Below are positions 32,390 to 40,057 of a stretch of DNA of 64,000 bases, one piece after another. This stretch comes from Gallaecimonas xiamenensis 3-C-1 (GTDB lineage: Bacteria > Pseudomonadota > Gammaproteobacteria > Enterobacterales > Gallaecimonadaceae). The notes beneath the pieces are model-generated. The model made no database searches, had not been told where the DNA came from, and saw nothing but the letters and a program-made list of their open reading frames with translations. The DNA lies in assembly GCF_000299915.1 (NCBI RefSeq), contig NZ_AMRI01000016.1:38923-102922 (forward strand), given 5' to 3'. Both the position numbers and the translations under genes were made by a program. The number at the start of each line of letters is the position of its first letter. Position 1 is the first letter of the stretch.

Positions 32390-32563
32390 TTAGGAGGAGG
32401 CCGTCAGATGCAGCATCAGGGACAGAAAACCGATAAGGAAGGCACTGAGGCCGATGATCCAATAAAAGCCCTTACGGCCCCGTTCAAAGGGGATCTGGAA
32501 GTGATTCATCACCAGGTACCAGAGGATGCAAAGGGCTAGGGGGATAAGAAAGAGTCTGGCCAT
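32390..32563 (-). CDS. Small two-helix membrane protein (57 residues)
   Basis: The reverse strand reads ATG at 32563 to TAA at 32390. The product has a first hydrophobic helix at about 3-19 (RLFLIPLALCILWYLVM), a polar turn with FQIPFERGRKG, and a second helix at about 33-53 (FYWIIGLSAFLIGFLSLML). This pattern of two membrane segments joined by a short basic loop looks like a real small inner-membrane protein. The ribosome site is weak. It lies downstream of, and in the same direction as, the symporter gene, but beyond that gene's terminator. I do not know its function. Confidence 0.7.
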   Translation of the reverse strand: MARLFLIPLALCILWYLVMNHFQIPFERGRKGFYWIIGLSAFLIGFLSLMLHLTASS

Positions 32564-32575
32564 GGGTCATAGCTA

Positions 32576-32609
32576 TAAAAAAGGGCAGTAAGCCAAAAGC
32601 TTACTGCCC
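32576..32609 (-). terminator. Intrinsic terminator of the symporter gene
   Basis: On the minus strand GGGCAGTAAGC and GCTTACTGCCC form a perfect 11-bp stem with a five-base loop, followed by TTTTTT. It starts about 20 bases after the symporter stop. Confidence 0.9.
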
Positions 32610-32628
32610 TGTTGCCATTCTGGCCAGC

Positions 32629-33873
32629 TTAGCTGTTGGGCAAGGCGTTGGCCGGCAGAGCCTGGGTTTGGGTCAGGTCCACCTGTTGTTCGCTGTTGCC
32701 CACTACCAGGGCCACCATCATGTCACCGGTGACGTTGGTGGCGGTGCGCATCATATCGAGGATGCGGTCTATGGCGGCGATAAAGGCGATGCCCTCCAGG
32801 GGCAGGCCAACGGCGTTGAGGGTGACGGTCAGCATCACCATGGCGGTGCCGGGCACGCCGGCCGTGCCCACCGAGGCCAGGGTGGCGGTCAGGCCGATCA
32901 GCACGTAGTGGACCAGCTCCAGGGGCTGGTTGTAGATATGGGCGATGAAGATGGCGCTGATGGCCGGGTAGATACCGCCACAGCCGTCCATGTTGATGGT
33001 GGCTCCCAGGGGCAGCACGAAGCTGGTGTATTTGGGAGAGACATGGAGGTTCTCGGTCACCACCTTGGTGGACATGGGCAGGGTGCCGTAGCTGGAGGCC
33101 GTGGTGAAGGCCACCATCTGGGCCGGAAACACCGCCTTGAAAAAACGCAGCGGGCTGAAGCCGGCCAGTTTCACCAGGCCGCCATAAACCACGATGATAT
33201 GGATAAGGCAGGCGATGTAGATGGCCGCCACAAACTTGGCCAGGGGCAACAGTGCCGCCAGGCCATAGGCGCCCACCACCCAGGCCATCAGGCCCAAGAC
33301 GCCAAACGGAGTCAGTTGCATTACAAAACGGGTGATCTGGAACATCACTTCGCTACCGGCCACGGCAAACTTGCGCACCGGCTCGGCCTTTTCACCCACG
33401 ACGTTGATGGCAATACCCACCAGGGCGGCAAAAACGATGATCTGCAGGATGTTGCCCTCGGCCATGGCCTGGACCGGGTTGGTGGGCAGGAAGTCCAAGA
33501 ACACCTGGCTGACGGCAGGAATGGTCTTGGGTGTATAGTCGCTGGGCACCAGCTGTTTGCCAAAGTCCCAGTCAAAGAGACTGCCCACCGCCATGCCCAG
33601 CACCGAGGCGATAAGGGCGGTCAGCAGGAACAGGCCAATGGTCTTAAGGCCGAGGCGTTTGAGGTTGTCGCCGCTGCCCATGGCGGTGATGGAACTGATG
33701 ATGGCAAAGAAGACCAGGGGCACGACCAGCATCTTGATAAGGCGGATAAAGCCATCGCCCAGGGGTTTGAGGTATTGGGCCTTGTCACCCAGCACTACCC
33801 CGGCCAATATGCCCAGCACAAAGCCAGCCAGCACCTTCTGCCAGAGGGGAAAGCGGTTCCATATCGCAAACAT
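32629..33873 (-). CDS. Dicarboxylate/amino acid:cation symporter (DAACS family)
   Basis: A 414-residue inner-membrane transporter of the GltP/DctA/GltPh family that couples uptake of glutamate, aspartate or C4-dicarboxylates to Na+ or H+. Eight membrane helices and two hairpins are visible in the hydrophobicity. Hairpin 1 has the serine-containing tip TASSYGTLPMS. Helix 7 has the cation-binding NMDG (ATINMDGCGG). Helix 8 has DRILDMMRTATNVTGD, where the Arg/Asp/Asn residues bind substrate. DctA- and GltP-type substrates cannot be separated by eye, so I give no symbol. A CRP-like site lies about 110 bases upstream. Confidence 0.92.
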   Translation of the reverse strand: MFAIWNRFPLWQKVLAGFVLGILAGVVLGDKAQYLKPLGDGFIRLIKMLVVPLVFFAIISSITAMGSGDNLKRLGLKTIGLFLLTALIASVLGMAVGSLFDWDFGKQLVPSDYTPKTIPAVSQVFLDFLPTNPVQAMAEGNILQIIVFAALVGIAINVVGEKAEPVRKFAVAGSEVMFQITRFVMQLTPFGVLGLMAWVVGAYGLAALLPLAKFVAAIYIACLIHIIVVYGGLVKLAGFSPLRFFKAVFPAQMVAFTTASSYGTLPMSTKVVTENLHVSPKYTSFVLPLGATINMDGCGGIYPAISAIFIAHIYNQPLELVHYVLIGLTATLASVGTAGVPGTAMVMLTVTLNAVGLPLEGIAFIAAIDRILDMMRTATNVTGDMMVALVVGNSEQQVDLTQTQALPANALPNS

Positions 33874-33982
33874 GTCGCAACCTGTCGTTTAAGCAAAAGC
33901 GAATTGTAGGAACGGCGGGGCCTTGGCGACAATTCCCTTCGCTTATAACCTAAGAACCAATTGAAAGGTTGCAGCCTCTTTT

Positions 33983-33998
33983 GGTGATCTCAATCACA
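33983..33998. promoter_or_regulatory. Candidate CRP site
   Basis: On the minus strand TGTGA-TTGAGA-TCACC matches nine of ten conserved bases of the CRP half-sites (TGTGA-N6-TCACA). It lies about 110 bases upstream of the symporter start and 115 bases upstream of gshA. A dicarboxylate transporter is a plausible catabolite-controlled target. Confidence 0.6.
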
Positions 33999-34112
33999 AA
34001 GCTTTTGCATCCGGGGCCAGAGTACCATTACGCTTAGCGCCATTGGTAATGGCATGCCGGGGTTTGCCAGGGCGTCATCTTGTCGTCTAGATTGGACTCA
34101 ACCTCGGCTTAA

Positions 34113-35684
34113 ATGGGAAGGTTTTCTTTGCTGAACCAGCTGCAACGCCGCCTCGATGCTTTGGCGGCCCAAGACGCATTGTCCCTGCTGTTCAACCCCA
34201 GAAGGGGTGTAGAAAGGGAAACGCTGCGGATTGCTCCTGAAGGCCGTATGGCCCTGTCAGGCCACCCCAAGGCCCTGGGTTCAACCCTGACCCACGAGTT
34301 CATCACCACCGACTTTGCCGAAAACCTGCTGGAGTTCATCACCCCGGTCAGTGACTCGGTGGAGCAGTTGATGGCGTCTTTGTCCGACATCCACGTTTTC
34401 ACCCAGGCCCATCTGGGTGACGAGGTGCTGTGGCCTTTGTCCATGCCCTGTTATGTGGAAGACCAGAACAGCATTCCCCTGGCCGATTACGGTAGTTCCA
34501 ACATTGGCCGCATGAAAAGGGTCTATCGGGAAGGCCTGAAGAACCGTTATGGCGCCATGATGCAGCTGATCGCCGGGGTGCATTACAACTTCTCCTTGCC
34601 CGACGCCTTCTGGCAGCACTGGTCCGAAGGGGATCAGTCCAGCGCCTACATGGGGCTGCTGCGCAATTACCGGCGCCTGGTATGGGTGCTGCCCTACCTG
34701 TTCGGGGCCTCTCCGTCCCTGTGCGGCTCCTTCCTGGGGGGCAGGGGCCACCACCTGCCCTTTGAAAAGCGCGGCAAGGGCACCTTATTCCTGCCTTATG
34801 CCACCTCCCTGCGCCTGTCGGACCTGGGCTATACCAGTTCCGCCCAGGCCGGGCTGCGCATCGACCACAACAGCATCGACGGCTATATCCGCGATCTGCG
34901 CCAGGTCATCGCCACCCCCAGCGAAGAGTTTGCCAAGATCGGTGTCAAGGTTGACGGCCAATACCGCCAGCTCAACGCCAACCTGCTGCAGATTGAAAAC
35001 GAACTCTATGCCCCCATCCGTCCCAAGCGGGTGACCGAGCGGGGGGAAAAGCCCACCGAGGCCCTGGAAAGGGGCGGCGTCCAATACGTGGAAGTGCGGG
35101 CACTGGACGTGGACCCCTTCAGCCCCCTGGGGGTGGACGAGGACACGGTGCGTTTTATGGATATCTTCCTGCTGTCCTGCCTGCTGCTGGACGCGCCGGT
35201 GCTGGACAACACCCAGTGGAGCGAAAACCTGGCCAACTACCAGGCCACGGTACTGGAAGGACGCAAGCCCGGCTTGATGCTCCAACGCCAGGGCCAGCCT
35301 TTGGCCATGGCCGACTGGTTTGCCGAATTGCTGCCGGTCTGGCAACGCCTTGCCGACGGTCTGGACGCGGAACAGGGCGGCGACGCCTATCGCCAAAGCC
35401 TGGCGGTGCAGGAGAACAAGATGCAGGACTCCAGCCTGACCCCCTCGGCCCGGCTGCTGGCTGCAATGGACGATAGGGACAACGGCCAACTGGGCCTGGC
35501 CCTGGCTCAACAGCACAGACAAGCCCTGCTGGCCGCCTCCTATCGCAGGTGGAGCCCGGCTTTCTTCGAGCAGGAGACCCAACGTTCCCTGGCGGCGCAG
35601 GAGGCCTTGGAGGCCGAGGACAGCCAGCCGTTTGACGATTTCTTGGGCCAGTACTTCCAGGACTTGCCCCAAGACGTAGCTTGA
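34113..35684 (+). CDS. gshA: Glutamate-cysteine ligase
   Basis: Catalyses the first, rate-limiting step of glutathione synthesis, joining glutamate and cysteine with ATP. It has 523 residues (518 in E. coli) of the proteobacterial type. Family landmarks are RGVERETLRI near the N-terminus, ITTDFAENLLEFITP (metal/ATP-binding acidic cluster), PSLCGSFL and YVEVRALDVDPFSP. A TTG a few codons downstream (LLNQLQ) is an alternative start, because no clear ribosome site precedes the ATG. An intrinsic terminator follows directly. Confidence 0.95.
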   Translation: MGRFSLLNQLQRRLDALAAQDALSLLFNPRRGVERETLRIAPEGRMALSGHPKALGSTLTHEFITTDFAENLLEFITPVSDSVEQLMASLSDIHVFTQAHLGDEVLWPLSMPCYVEDQNSIPLADYGSSNIGRMKRVYREGLKNRYGAMMQLIAGVHYNFSLPDAFWQHWSEGDQSSAYMGLLRNYRRLVWVLPYLFGASPSLCGSFLGGRGHHLPFEKRGKGTLFLPYATSLRLSDLGYTSSAQAGLRIDHNSIDGYIRDLRQVIATPSEEFAKIGVKVDGQYRQLNANLLQIENELYAPIRPKRVTERGEKPTEALERGGVQYVEVRALDVDPFSPLGVDEDTVRFMDIFLLSCLLLDAPVLDNTQWSENLANYQATVLEGRKPGLMLQRQGQPLAMADWFAELLPVWQRLADGLDAEQGGDAYRQSLAVQENKMQDSSLTPSARLLAAMDDRDNGQLGLALAQQHRQALLAASYRRWSPAFFEQETQRSLAAQEALEAEDSQPFDDFLGQYFQDLPQDVA

Positions 35685-35689
35685 TGAAG

Positions 35690-35714
35690 ACCCCGGCCTA
35701 AGCCGGGGTTTTTT
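35690..35714 (+). terminator. Intrinsic terminator after gshA
   Basis: ACCCCGGC (35690-35697) and GCCGGGGT (35702-35709) around CTAA, followed by a T run. The opposing gene at 35713 begins its stop codon at the edge of this T run. Confidence 0.9.
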
Positions 35715-36846
35715 ATGGAGCCAAGGCCTGGGCCAGGTCGGCCTTGAGATCGTCGATGTCCTCCAGGCCCACCGACAGGCGCACCAGGCTGTCACTGATG
35801 CCTAGGCGTTGGCGGGTGGCGGCGGGCAAGGCGCCGTGGCTCATGCGGGCCGGCAGGTTGATAAGGCTTTCAACGGCGCCCAGGCTGTCGGCCAGGGCAA
35901 AGTAGTGGCAACCCCTGGCCAAGGCCAGGGCCCGCTCGGCGCTGTCCAATTCCAGGCTGATAATGCCGCCAAAACCGCCGCATTGTCGCTGGTGTGCCGC
36001 CTTGGCCTCCGGCGCGGCAAGGCCGGGATAATAGAGCCGGCGCACCGCCTGCTGAGCTGCCAGCCAGGGGGCCAGCTGCCGGGCATTGTCTTCGATGCCC
36101 TCCATCCGTACTCCCAGGGTCTTGATACCCCTTTGCAGCAAGAAACAGTCCTGGGGTCCAAGAACGGCTCCGGTACTGGCCTGGATGCGAAAAAGCCGCC
36201 GCCCCAACTCGGCCGAGCGGCTCACCGCCAGGCCGGCCAACAGATCGGAATGGCCTCCCAGGTACTTGGTGGCGCTGTGCACCACCAGATCGGCCCCCAA
36301 GGCCAGGGGGTTTTGCCAATAGGGGGTGGCGAAGGTGTTATCCACCACCAGCAGCAGGCCGTGCTGTTGGGCCAGGCTGGCCATGGCACTGAGATCGGTG
36401 ATGCTGAGCAGGGGGTTGGCCGGGGTTTCCACATAGAGCATGCGGCTGTCGGGGGTGATGGCGGCGGCCACTTCCTGGGGTTGGCTGCTGTCTACATAAC
36501 AGGCCTTTAGGCCGAAAGGGGCCATCACCTGTTCCATCAACCTGTAGGTGCCGCCGTACAAGTCCTGGGTCAGCAAGACCTGATCGCCGGGGCGCAGCAA
36601 CATCATCACCGCCGTGATGGCGGCCATACCGGAGGCAAAGGCAAAGCCGCGCTCGCCCTCTTCCAACAGGGCTATCTGGTCCTCCAGCGCCTGGCGGCTG
36701 GGGTTGGCGCCCCGGCTGTATTGATAGGGGCCCGGGTGGTCAGGGGCCTGGCGAAAGGTGCTGCTTTGGTAGATGGGGGTAGCCATGGCGCCAAAGTGGC
36801 GATCGCCCTGATGGGCGCCGTGGATAAGGGCGGTTTTTTTGCGCAT
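35713..36846 (-). CDS. metB: Cystathionine gamma-synthase/lyase family PLP enzyme (MetB-like)
   Basis: A 377-residue enzyme of the Cys/Met metabolism PLP family. The Schiff-base lysine is Lys194 in VHSATKYLGGHSD. YQYSRGANPSRQALE and FASGMAAITA are the phosphate- and cofactor-binding segments, and TPANPLLSITDL and SLGAVESLINLPA are family signatures. Cystathionine gamma-synthase (O-acyl-homoserine plus cysteine) is the best guess from length and the SLGAVESL motif. Cystathionine gamma-lyase or methionine gamma-lyase cannot be excluded, so the symbol is provisional. The start ATG follows an AGGAGG site. No metL lies next to it. Confidence 0.82.
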   Translation of the reverse strand: MRKKTALIHGAHQGDRHFGAMATPIYQSSTFRQAPDHPGPYQYSRGANPSRQALEDQIALLEEGERGFAFASGMAAITAVMMLLRPGDQVLLTQDLYGGTYRLMEQVMAPFGLKACYVDSSQPQEVAAAITPDSRMLYVETPANPLLSITDLSAMASLAQQHGLLLVVDNTFATPYWQNPLALGADLVVHSATKYLGGHSDLLAGLAVSRSAELGRRLFRIQASTGAVLGPQDCFLLQRGIKTLGVRMEGIEDNARQLAPWLAAQQAVRRLYYPGLAAPEAKAAHQRQCGGFGGIISLELDSAERALALARGCHYFALADSLGAVESLINLPARMSHGALPAATRQRLGISDSLVRLSVGLEDIDDLKADLAQALAP

Positions 36847-36918
36847 GCGGGCCTCCTAGGCTTCATCCTAGTCCAGCCTGAGTCGGTTTAAACAAGGAGA
36901 ATGGCCTGGTGCCGGGGC

Positions 36919-36981
36919 AAAAAAAGAGGGAGGCACTGGGCCTCCCTTGCAGGGAACATGAAAAAGGGCTGTTTGCTTTCC
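36919..36981 (-). ncRNA. Candidate sigma-E-dependent small RNA 1 (promoter-proximal paralogue to metB)
   Basis: Inferred transcript of about 63 bases on the minus strand, starting near 36981 (GGAAAGCAAACAGC) and ending in an intrinsic terminator. The terminator stem is GGGAGGC/GCCTCCC (36928-36946), followed by seven T. The single-stranded middle carries CTTTTTCATGTTCCCTGC. This is complementary to a Shine-Dalgarno-ATG-AAA-AAG context and therefore looks like a seed that could pair with translation starts. It is paralogous to the element at 37025-37089, and the promoter is at 36988-37014. In E. coli the sigma-E small RNA MicA also lies beside gshA. No Rfam family is recognised by eye. Confidence 0.6.
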
Positions 36982-36987
36982 AGTTAT

Positions 36988-37014
36988 CTAGACCTGGGCC
37001 TGGCGTTAAAGTTC
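36988..37014 (-). promoter_or_regulatory. Sigma-E-like promoter of candidate small RNA 1
   Basis: Minus strand GAACTT (37014-37009), 16 bases, then TCTAG (36992-36988). E. coli sigma-E promoters show GAACTT and TCTGA with the same 16-base spacing, as in rpoH P3. The -35 lies 10 bases after the terminator of small RNA 2. Confidence 0.6.
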
Positions 37015-37024
37015 AACGAAGGAT

Positions 37025-37089
37025 AAAAAAAGGGGAGGCCATCTTGGCCTCCCATCCAGGGATGTGACATGAAAAGTTTTGCTGCTTGC
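37025..37089 (-). ncRNA. Candidate sigma-E-dependent small RNA 2 (paralogue of small RNA 1)
   Basis: Inferred transcript of about 65 bases, starting near 37089 (GCAAGCAGCAAAAC) and ending with a perfect 9-bp stem GGGAGGCCA/TGGCCTCCC (37033-37053, read on the plus strand), a three-base loop and seven T. It shares with small RNA 1 the 5-prime GCAA...CAGC block, the core TTTTCATGT, CCCTG before the stem, and the GGGAGGCC terminator stem. The two are diverged enough to differ in target choice. Its promoter region separates it from a divergent lipoprotein gene. Confidence 0.6.
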
Positions 37090-37095
37090 AGGAGA

Positions 37096-37122
37096 TTAGA
37101 GGCACCGGCCTTGTGAAAGTTC
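37096..37122 (-). promoter_or_regulatory. Sigma-E-like promoter of candidate small RNA 2
   Basis: Minus strand GAACTT (37122-37117), 16 bases, then TCTAA (37100-37096): the same architecture as the promoter at 36988-37014. The lipoprotein gene starts 47 bases away on the opposite strand. Confidence 0.58.
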
Positions 37123-37168
37123 GGCGGCTCTGGCACTTTTTTGGCAAATCCGACGGAAGATGTTGTTA

Positions 37169-37768
37169 ATGATGCGATTTATTTTACTGTTGCCGCTGCT
37201 CTGGTTGGCAGGTTGTGCGACGGCGCCACCGAAGGATCCTAACAACCTGTGCGCCATCTTCAGGGAGAAGGACGACTGGTACGATGCCGCCATGGATGTG
37301 CAAGAGCGCTGGGGGGTTCCGCCCCATGTGACCTTTGCCATGCTCTACCAGGAGTCGAGCTTCCGCCATGATGCGTTGCCGCCAAGGGACTACTTGCTGG
37401 GTTTTATTCCCTGGGGCCGGGTGTCCAGCGCCTACGGCTACGCCCAGGCCAAGGACGACACCTGGGACGACTACATCCGCGACAGCGGTAACTGGGGGGC
37501 CGATCGGGACGACTTTGACGACGCCCTGGACTTCATGGGCTGGTATATCTCCAAGACCCAAAAGCTCAACGGCGTGTCCAAGTGGGACGCCTACGGCCAG
37601 TATCTCAACTATCACGAAGGCTGGGGCGGCTATAGGCGCAAGTCCTACGAGGCTAAACCCTGGCTCAAGCAGGTGGCGCGCAAGGTGGACAACAGGGCCA
37701 AGACCTTTTCCAAGCAGTATTGGGGCTGCAAGGACGATTTGAAGAAAGGCTTCTGGGACTGGTTCTAA
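37169..37768 (+). CDS. Lysozyme-like (SLT-type) outer-membrane lipoprotein
   Basis: A 199-residue protein. The signal peptide ends in LLWLAGC, a lipobox with Cys about residue 16, and CATAPP follows. The mature part resembles the lytic-transglycosylase fold: VPPHVTFAMLYQESSFRHDA carries the catalytic-type glutamate and ESSF motif, followed by SSAYGYAQAKDDTW and YLNYHEGWGGY. It probably cleaves or binds peptidoglycan at the outer membrane. ATG 37169 is chosen because the GGAAG at 37154-37158 sits about ten bases upstream; an ATG at 37160 is too close to it. It is divergent from the candidate small RNAs, which may point to shared envelope-stress control. Confidence 0.8.
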   Translation: MMRFILLLPLLWLAGCATAPPKDPNNLCAIFREKDDWYDAAMDVQERWGVPPHVTFAMLYQESSFRHDALPPRDYLLGFIPWGRVSSAYGYAQAKDDTWDDYIRDSGNWGADRDDFDDALDFMGWYISKTQKLNGVSKWDAYGQYLNYHEGWGGYRRKSYEAKPWLKQVARKVDNRAKTFSKQYWGCKDDLKKGFWDWF

Positions 37769-37770
37769 CA

Positions 37771-37797
37771 AAAAGGCCGCTTTCGCGGCCTTTTTTA
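37771..37797. terminator. Bidirectional intrinsic terminator
   Basis: AAAAGGCCGC and GCGGCCTTTT form a 10-bp stem with a TTTC loop and have A and T runs on both sides. It ends the lipoprotein gene and also the convergent CNNM/CBS gene, whose TAA lies in the T run. Confidence 0.9.
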
Positions 37798-39063
37798 ATC
37801 TCGTTTCAGCTGCGGCTGGATCCGCGCTGTCTTCACCATGTTGTCCTTCACATCCATGATCTCCAGGGGGTAGCCCGCCAGGCGGATGGAGATATTGGCT
37901 TCGGGGATCTCTTCGAGGTGCTCGAGGATCAGGCCGTTGAGGGTCTTGGGGCCGTCGGTGGGGAAATCCCAGCCCATTTCCTTGTTCAGCTCACGCAGGG
38001 AGATGGAGCCTTCCACCAGGTAGGAGCCGTCCGGCTGGGGCACTATCTCTTCGTGGGGGGCCGGCGCCATGTCGGTGGTAAAGTCGCCGACGATCTCCTC
38101 GAGGATATCCTCCAGGGTCACCAGGCCCTGGATATCGCCGTATTCGTCCACCACCAGGCCGATACGTTCCTTGTTGCGCTGAAATTTTAAGAGCTGCACG
38201 TTAAGGGGGGTGCCTTCGGGAATGAAGTAGATCTCCCGCACCGCCCGCAGCAGGGCCGACTTGGTGAATTGGTTTTTGGACAACAGGCGCAGGGCGTCCC
38301 TGGCGTGTACGAAGCCGACGGCGTCGTCGATATTGTCCCTGTAGAGCAGCAGCCGGGTGTGCTGGGCATGGGTCAGCTGTTTGACGATGCTGTTCCAGTC
38401 GTCGTTGATGTCGATGCCCCTGATGTCGGCGCGGGGGGTCATCACGTCTTCCACCTGTACCTTTTCCAGATCCAGGATGGACACCAGCATGTCTTTGTGG
38501 CGCCTTGGGATCATGGCGCCGGCTTCGGCCACCACGGTGCGCAGCTCTTCACTGGACAGGGCATCGCCGCTGCCGTCGCTGGGCTTGATGCGCAGCAGCG
38601 CCAGCAAGCCGTTGGAAATGGCGTTAACAAACCAGACCACGGGGTAGAAGGCGGTCAGCAGCACCTTGAGCACGATAGACGCGGGAAAGGCGATTTTCTC
38701 CGGGTACAGGGCGGCCATGGTCTTGGGGGTGACTTCGGCAAAAAGCAGCATCACCAGGGTCAGCACCACAGGAGCCAGGGCCACGCCCAGGTCACCCAAC
38801 AGATGCAGAGCCAGGATGGAGGCCACGGTAGCGGCGGCGTTGTTGACGAGGTTGTTGCCGATGAGGATCAGGCCGATCAGGCGGTCGGGGCGGTCGAGCA
38901 GGTCACTGGCCCGCTGGGCGCTTTTATGCCCTTCCTTGGTGAGATGTCGCAACCGGTAGCGGTTGAGGGACATCATGGCGGTCTCTGAGCTGGAGAAAAA
39001 AGCCGAGAGAATGATGAGTACCACGAGCGCAATCAGCAAGGTACTCGTCGATATGTCGTCCAA
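37795..39063 (-). CDS. yfjD: CNNM/CBS-domain membrane protein (YfjD/CorB family)
   Basis: A 422-residue protein. An N-terminal CNNM domain with four hydrophobic segments (about 5-190; starts LIALVVLIILSAFFSSSETAMMSLN) is followed by two CBS domains (about 205-330) and a C-terminal CorC/HlyC domain (about 345-420). Members are linked to magnesium export and resistance. The FSSSETA and NNLVNNA motifs of the CNNM pore are present. The order yfjD-ypjD divergent from ffh is the same as in E. coli. Confidence 0.9.
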   Translation of the reverse strand: MDDISTSTLLIALVVLIILSAFFSSSETAMMSLNRYRLRHLTKEGHKSAQRASDLLDRPDRLIGLILIGNNLVNNAAATVASILALHLLGDLGVALAPVVLTLVMLLFAEVTPKTMAALYPEKIAFPASIVLKVLLTAFYPVVWFVNAISNGLLALLRIKPSDGSGDALSSEELRTVVAEAGAMIPRRHKDMLVSILDLEKVQVEDVMTPRADIRGIDINDDWNSIVKQLTHAQHTRLLLYRDNIDDAVGFVHARDALRLLSKNQFTKSALLRAVREIYFIPEGTPLNVQLLKFQRNKERIGLVVDEYGDIQGLVTLEDILEEIVGDFTTDMAPAPHEEIVPQPDGSYLVEGSISLRELNKEMGWDFPTDGPKTLNGLILEHLEEIPEANISIRLAGYPLEIMDVKDNMVKTARIQPQLKRD

Positions 39064-39123
39064 AAGGGGTGTCCTTTAAAAATACAGGAACACCCATTTT
39101 ACTACGCGAAGGGGGGGCTGTGA

Positions 39124-39924
39124 TCAAGACCGCAATAGGACTTCTTGCACAAATCGGCTGCCAAAGTAGGCCAAGGTGAGCAGAAAGGCCCCGGCCAGGC
39201 TGGCCCAGACCGCGCCCCGGCCACGCCAACCATGACGGTAATGAGCATAGAGGGTCAGGGCGTACACCAGCCAGGCCAACAGTGAAAACACCGTCTTATG
39301 GGCTTGGGCCTTGGCGAACATGGCCCCGAGGAACACAAAACCCGAGGCCAGGGCCAGGCTCAGTACCACCAGGCCCACCAGCATCAGTTGGAACAACTGG
39401 CGCTCCACCGTCATCAGCGGCGGCAGGAAGGCGGGCAGGGCAGACAGGCGGCGCAGCTTGAGCTGGCGGTTGATAAAGGCCAGCTCCAGGGCATAGAGGG
39501 CGGCGATCACCATCACGGCGTAGGCGATAAGGCTCAGGGTAATGTGCACCACCACCTGGGGTTCGGCCTGCAGATGCAGCATCCATTTGACCGGAGCCAG
39601 CCAGGCCGCCACCACCACCAGGGCGGCAAAGCCATGAACTATGGGCATTAGCTGTAGCACCGGCAGGCGCACGGCGGCGGTGGTCATGAACATCACCACC
39701 ACCCAACTGGACATGGAGGCCACGTTGACCACCCCGAGGTTTTCCCCGTCCCCTGTGGTGACCAGCACCATCAGGCTGGCCAGGTGAGCACCGGCGGCGG
39801 CAAAACCCAGCGACACCGTCTGCAACCTGTTGGGGCCGGCGTGTGCAAAGAGGCGGCTGGCCGCCAGTATGGCGGACAGGGCGTAGAGCACTGTGGCGAA
39901 CAACGAAAAGATGGAGGTGAACAT
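39124..39924 (-). CDS. ypjD: Cytochrome c assembly-like inner-membrane protein YpjD
   Basis: A 266-residue (263 in E. coli) polytopic membrane protein of the CcmC/CcsA cytochrome c assembly fold, with about eight hydrophobic segments. The tryptophan-rich heme-handling motif of true CcmC is not obvious, so a role in heme handling is not assured. It starts about 130 bases from divergent ffh, and yfjD lies downstream in the same direction, 60 bases away. Confidence 0.88.
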   Translation of the reverse strand: MFTSIFSLFATVLYALSAILAASRLFAHAGPNRLQTVSLGFAAAGAHLASLMVLVTTGDGENLGVVNVASMSSWVVVMFMTTAAVRLPVLQLMPIVHGFAALVVVAAWLAPVKWMLHLQAEPQVVVHITLSLIAYAVMVIAALYALELAFINRQLKLRRLSALPAFLPPLMTVERQLFQLMLVGLVVLSLALASGFVFLGAMFAKAQAHKTVFSLLAWLVYALTLYAHYRHGWRGRGAVWASLAGAFLLTLAYFGSRFVQEVLLRS

Positions 39925-40020
39925 GGTCCCTGATTTGCTTCCTTATATAGTGGCCCCATTCTACGGTCAGCCTTTCGTAAAAGTGAATAGCGGTCTTTCG
40001 GACTGGCCCCGTCTTTGGGG

Positions 40021-40026
40021 TATACT
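40021..40026 (+). promoter_or_regulatory. Candidate -10 element of ffh
   Basis: TATACT preceded by GGGG, 32 bases before the ffh start. The -35 region (TCGGAC, 17 bases upstream) is poor, so the call is tentative. Confidence 0.45.
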
Positions 40027-40057
40027 GGCCCACAAGTGATTTTTTGGATAAAGACCG

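Noticed and set aside
36847..36918. Possible SAM riboswitch or MetJ box ahead of the metB-like gene
   Set aside because: No SAM-aptamer core and no AGACGTCT repeats could be found.
36958..37026. Plus-strand 22-codon frame ATGAAAAAGGGC with an upstream AGGGA
   Set aside because: It is the complement of the small RNA 1 seed. The flanking hairpins have T runs only on the minus strand, and the paralogous unit encodes an unrelated 15-residue peptide, so a minus-strand RNA explains both units better.
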